This document shows, piece by piece, positions 61,501 to 64,000 of a DNA stretch of 64,000 nt. The notes under the pieces are model-generated. The model did no database searches and was not told the origin of the DNA. It worked only from the letters and a program-made list of their open reading frames with translations. A program made the translations under genes and the position numbers. Location of the stretch: contig JBHGNT010000001.1 of the NCBI GenBank assembly GCA_043228905.1, forward strand, positions 310,001-374,000. Direction: 5' to 3'. The stretch is from Azolla caroliniana (Eukaryota; Polypodiophyta). Every line of letters begins with the position of its first letter. Positions within the stretch are counted from its first letter, which is position 1.

Positions 61501-62636
61501 ACGTGTCGCACATCCTTCAGCAGCATCTTGCATCCGGTTGATGTCATCAGCCACACGTCTCCTATGCCGGCTATCCGGCACGTACCTTCATTTCCCATCC
61601 GGACACAGCCGTGCTCACCGGCTGTGTAGGATGAGAAGTATTTCTTCTCCGGGGTCAGGTGGAACGACGCTCCGGAATCGACCACCCAGGTCATCTCTAC
61701 ACCGGCAAGGTTCAGCTCCCTCTCTTCGGTAATAAGCATTATCTCTTCTTCACTTGCCGCGAGTGCCGTCGTTCCTTTCCGATCCTGCCCTCGCCGATCC
61801 GGACCTCTCCGGTCCGTGGCTCCCCGGTATGCACCGTTTCTCTCCGGTGATTTCTTCGAATCGGTGTCGTCGGCTCCGTTGTCCTTTCGGTAATGCCGAC
61901 AATTCTTCCGGAAGTGCCCCGGCTTCCCACAGTGGAAGCATGTTGGCCTTCCTCTTGACTGCGACCGGGTCCCCGACTTCTCCCGTCTTTGCGGACTCCG
62001 GTTCCACTGTCTTCCCCGTTCCGATTCGGTAAGCAGCGCCTTCGAGTCGGAGACCGGTTCTTTATCTCTCCGACGCGCTTCTTCGTTCAAAATACTTGTC
62101 TTTACCGTTTGTAGAGACAAGTTATCTTCGGTGCAGGAGGTGCTGAGAGTCACCACCAAGTTCTCCCAGCTGTCCGGCAATGTACACATCAGGATGATGG
62201 CTTGCATTGCATCCTCCAACGGGAACTTGATCGCCGCAAGCTGGTTCACGAATCCCATGAACGTGCTTACGTGTTCCACCATACTCTCGCCGTCCCGGTA
62301 CTTGAGGTTCACTATCTTCCTCATCAGGGAGGTCCGGTTCAACGCATTCTTCCTCTCATAGAGGCCCGACAGCTTCCGCCACATCTCATATGCGTTGGTG
62401 TCGTTCGCCACATGCTGTAGAACGCTTACATCGACATATTGTCGGATCGTCGCTACGGCTTTCTGGTTCAGGAGCTTCCACTCCGACTCAAGTACCCCCT
62501 TCGGTATTTCCGACCTGTCAATCGGTTCGTACAGGTCCCGAACAATCAGAAGATCCTCCATCTTGATCTTCCAGTCGGCGTAATTCTGCGCATTCAGCAC
62601 CATCATGCCCGGAGGCCCACTACCGGCGCCTTCCAT
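58563..62636 (-). CDS. Copia-3 gag-pol polyprotein, 1357 aa
   Basis: Complete retrotransposon polyprotein. The start is set at 62636 (MEGAGSGPPGMM), because the longer open frame (to 62693) would run into the primer site and LTR. Order: Gag with NAQNYADWKIKMEDLL; zinc knuckle CFHCGKPGHFRKNC at about residue 233; protease WVVDSGASFHLTP at about 316; GAG-pre-integrase (HKRLCHMSEKG, CTDCLAGKQ); integrase core with HTDVCQ, RADNGGEYRG and TPELNGLAERMNR (D,D,E); an acidic linker rich in EDGEETEPAEEDEND; RT with KARIVVKGFQQ, MDVKTAFLHGDL and YVDDM at about 1032; RNase H with GFTDSDMSADEDT and LSTTEAEYMAA. No stop or frameshift. Clearly a different lineage from Copia-1. Confidence 0.96.
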   Translation of the reverse strand: MEGAGSGPPGMMVLNAQNYADWKIKMEDLLIVRDLYEPIDRSEIPKGVLESEWKLLNQKAVATIRQYVDVSVLQHVANDTNAYEMWRKLSGLYERKNALNRTSLMRKIVNLKYRDGESMVEHVSTFMGFVNQLAAIKFPLEDAMQAIILMCTLPDSWENLVVTLSTSCTEDNLSLQTVKTSILNEEARRRDKEPVSDSKALLTESERGRQWNRSPQRREKSGTRSQSRGRPTCFHCGKPGHFRKNCRHYRKDNGADDTDSKKSPERNGAYRGATDRRGPDRRGQDRKGTTALAASEEEIMLITEERELNLAGVEMTWVVDSGASFHLTPEKKYFSSYTAGEHGCVRMGNEGTCRIAGIGDVWLMTSTGCKMLLKDVRHVPEVRLNLISAGRLDDEGYTGSIRNGVMKFSKGSLIVARARKVNTLYLMNSRLCLEELNVAADTAGELWHKRLCHMSEKGMKRLAEDNLIPVKHVHLEKCTDCLAGKQNRTSFHSRPPTRRSAPLELVHTDVCQVETKSHGGAQYFVTFIDDHNRKLWTAPLKTKDQVLSVFKELHARVERESGKKLKAIRADNGGEYRGQFQEYCRSKGIRLEFTVPKTPELNGLAERMNRTIMERVRSMLAHAKLPKGFWAEAMSTATYMINRSPSVPLDGDTPQKVWTGKEVSYRHLKVFGCLAYVHVAKDRRGKLDPKTRPCIFLGYGDDEFGYRVWDPVDKKIFRSRDIIFMEDKTLADWESEKKMKSSKSTGEDKLYVEQSRPARDRLALEDPAEDGEETEPAEEDENDTGTGPDPEMDSDEEESEEPVTEAPERRYPLRERRAPRRFPEPEHVLLTDEGEPESFEEAKHDTQSRRWLSAMQDEMDSLHENHTYELVELPKGKRALRNKWVFKLKPGDAGNPPRYKARIVVKGFQQKKGVDFDEIFAPVVKMTSIRTVLSIAASMDLEVEQMDVKTAFLHGDLEEEIYMQQPEGFEKKGKEHLVCRLKKSLYGLKQAPRQWYRKFDSFMTDEGYHKTQSDHCVFVKKFEGGDFLILLLYVDDMLIVGRDQVKIWMLKKALHRTFSMKDLGPARQILGMHIIRDRKKKQLWLSQEKYVTKVLHRFNMSEARPVGSTLPANCKLSSKQSPKTKAEKEDMMKVPYASAVGSLMYAMVCTRPDIGYAVGVVSRYMSNPGKDHWNAVKWILRYLKGTANVCLRFGSGKPELDGFTDSDMSADEDTSRSTSGYVMTYAGGAVSWQSRLQKTVALSTTEAEYMAAVEAGKEIIWMKDFIRELGIRQEEYRLYCDSQSAIHLAKNAAYHSRTKHIQRRYHWIRERIEDQEFMLTKIHTEENGSDMLTKVLTPDKLEACRKRVGLERHPMPK

Positions 62637-62667
62637 TTTCTGTGTTACCGTCGCTCTGATACCACTT

Positions 62668-63336
62668 TGTCGAAATTCCGTGCTCGGCCACAACCGAGGA
62701 ACTGGATCGATTCACAGAAAACGGGAAATACAACAATGCACGAAAACAATAGAGAGAAGGGTACACTGGATGTTTTACGTGAAAACCCTAAATGGGAAAA
62801 ACCACGGGAGTGCAAGACTCCAACTATCACTATACGCGGGAATGTACAATGGCGAGCTGCAAGGCGACGACCTTGAGCTCACTGTCCTCGCCACAGGCGG
62901 CGGTATTACACAGAGGCGTCGACCTCTTCCTTCCTCTTTCTCTCTCACTCTCTCTCGGCTGCTCTCACTTCGCTCCCTCTTAGTGGAAAACAGAAAAAAA
63001 TGAGCAACAACATAAACTGTTTGCCCTAAGTCATATTTATACACATATGACTTTCGGGCTATTTACAAATATAGCCTCATGGGCTCTTGGCAAACATATT
63101 CACAAATATGTCCCCGCATCCGGATCTCCCTCCGGGTACATTCGTCATCCGGCTCCGTAACCGGGGTCTTCAGCATCCGGCTCCGTAGCCGGGGTATTCA
63201 TCATCCGGCTCCATAGCCGGGGTCTTCATCATCCGGCACCGTAGCCGGGGTCTTCATCATCCGGCACCGTAACCGCAACCGGGCTTGCCGTCATTCATCT
63301 CCGGACATCCCATCCGGAGGGACCGAAATCCCAACA
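62668..63336 (-). repeat. 5' LTR of Copia-3
   Basis: 669 bp with the same internal 28-bp tandem units (about 63145-63290). It ends in TTTCGACA directly before the spacer and tRNA-Met-type primer site. Confidence 0.93.
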
Positions 63337-63567
63337 GTGAGCACGAGGTCGTTGCCTCTGTGAACTCACTGTTGTACATACTAACATAGTGATAGTTTGC
63401 AGTGTGTGAGCTGCCGTGGTTTTTTCCCTAGTTTGGGGTTTTCCACGTAAACCTCCTGTGTACTCTTCTCTTCTTTGTGTCGTGCTTTCATTTCCCGTTT
63501 TCTGTGCATGAATCTAAGCTCGGTTGTGGCCGAGCGTTGCATATAGGGGAGCGTTTAGTTCCTGACA

Positions 63568-63864
63568 CGAACTATGAGCCTCACGGAGCTCCTTTAATTC
63601 TGCATGCATCCGGACAGCTACGACCCGACAGAAGAACTCCAGCCTCAATGCCTCGTCTACGCCACGCTCCTCCATATCCGCGTTGTAGGCTCCCAAGTAA
63701 GATGGGACTTCGTCCCCATTGAAACGGCCGACTCTTTCGACCACTCGCTCAACCGCTTGTTGCGCTGCTTCTCGCCTCATCACCACTCGTGCCGACTCCA
63801 ACACCACTTCAGCCACCATCACCGCGAGGTCGTCTTCTTCCAACTCCATCCTCCCTTGCCGCCT
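63568..63864 (-). pseudogene. Gypsy-2 gag, N-terminal part
   Basis: The frame starts at 63849 (MELEEDDLAVMVAEVVLES), close after the primer site, and reads VGRFNGDEVPSYLGAYNADM and LEFFCRVVAVRMHAEL, the layout of gypsy gag N-termini. It is cut at HS by the solo LTR and resumes at 57434. Similarity is by layout; no named family. Confidence 0.6.
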
Positions 63865-63882
63865 TTCACGTCGGGTTCACCA
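63865..63882 (-). other. Primer-binding site fitting tRNA-Trp
   Basis: The plus strand reads TTCACGTCGGGTTCACCA, which equals the 3' end of plant tRNA-Trp(CCA) including CCA as I remember it. On the minus strand, TGGTGAACCCGACGTGAA therefore serves as the primer site, 5 nt after the LTR end. Confidence 0.7.
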
Positions 63883-63887
63883 AAAGA

Positions 63888-64000
63888 TGTCGCGTTGTTA
63901 CGCGCGTGCGTGTAGAAGGGCGGGACCACGGGGGTCTCGGACGAGGGAAGAAGGGAAGCCGAGAAGATGATTCCGGACGCGTTCCGGAAGCAACCAAACG
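63888..64000 (-). repeat. Gypsy-2 5' LTR, partial at window edge
   Basis: The minus-strand LTR ends ...CACGCGCGTAACAACGCGACA at 63888 and continues past the window. It resembles the last 80 bp of the solo LTR 52305-52921 (CCCCGTGGTCC-GCCC...GCACGCGCGTAACAACGC). Confidence 0.7.

Larger units (their letters stand above)
57883..63336 (-). mobile_element. Copia-3: intact Ty1/copia element inside the solo LTR
   Basis: 5,454 bp on the minus strand. Perfect target duplication GTGAG (57878-57882, 63337-63341). LTRs of 670 and 669 bp with only two differences noticed by eye (one 1-base indel, one substitution). Primer site TGGTATCAGAGC (complement at 62653-62664). Polypurine tract AAGGGGGAGTT beside the 3' LTR. 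Complete gag-pol frame. A recent, possibly autonomous insertion. Confidence 0.95.
57435..63567 (+). repeat. Solo LTR of a Copia-3-like family in Gypsy-2 gag, split by Copia-3
   Basis: Parts 57435-57882 and 63342-63567 join to about 674 bp. They begin TGTTGGGAG-CAGGTCCCTCC and end CGGTTGTGGCCGAG...TTCCTGACA, the same plan as the Copia-3 LTR in opposite orientation. Target duplication TGAAC/CGAAC (57430-57434, 63568-63572). No internal sequence, so a solo LTR. Confidence 0.8.

Noticed and set aside
62637-62693. Upstream ATG for Copia-3 gag-pol
   Set aside because: The extra codons overlap the primer-binding site and LTR end; ATG 62636 is the plausible start.

Overview
The window is nuclear DNA of a land plant. 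It holds spliced genes with GT-AG introns, families known from plants (RST1, ALMT, a PLS-class PPR protein, a plant-type TOG/ARM protein), telo-box motifs, microsatellites and a dense load of Ty1/copia and Ty3/gypsy retrotransposons. The intron-poor, long PLS-type PPR gene and the repeat-rich intergenic space would fit a fern or other seed-free plant, but nothing here fixes the species.

Genic part, 1-36,100. The 5' part of an RST1-like gene lies on the minus strand (1-3,044, running off the left edge). Next, also minus, is a complete nine-exon canopy/DUF3456 saposin-like ER protein gene (5,671-10,456; 184 aa), with a perfect 42-bp foldback MITE in one intron. A proline-rich single-pass protein (12,688-13,185, plus) and a 921-codon PPR gene (16,983-19,748, minus) follow, separated by decayed tandem repeats. 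A six-exon ALMT anion-channel gene (21,726-24,294, plus, 501 aa) stands 700 bp upstream of an intact Copia element (24,995-30,361) with apparently identical LTRs. A five-exon TOG/ARM-repeat gene (33,307-35,494, minus, 348 aa) with telo-boxes upstream ends the genic part. Intron phases close exactly in the canopy, ALMT and TOG models.

Repeat-rich part, 36,100-64,000. A gene-poor stretch holds microsatellites, a 352-bp Mutator-like foldback element with a 9-bp target duplication, and a 276-bp tandem duplication. From about 41.8 kb the sequence is a nest of retroelements. A decayed Ty3/gypsy element (plus; gag, protease, RT, RNase H, integrase up to 54,173) is interrupted by an old Copia (43,318-50,001), by a 50.7-51.46 kb insertion, and by a solo LTR (52,305-52,921). 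That old Copia carries a LINE fragment in its 5' LTR and a triplicated gag start. A truncated Copia (54,174-55,978, minus) is then joined in frame to the gag side of another gypsy-like element, whose 5' LTR and tRNA-Trp-type primer site reach the right edge. That gag is split by a copia-family solo LTR, itself split by a second intact Copia (57,883-63,336, minus).

No CRISPR, operon or clear novel cellular pathway was seen. The most unusual items are the nested and chimeric retroelement block, the two foldback elements and the two intact, recently moved Copia copies.
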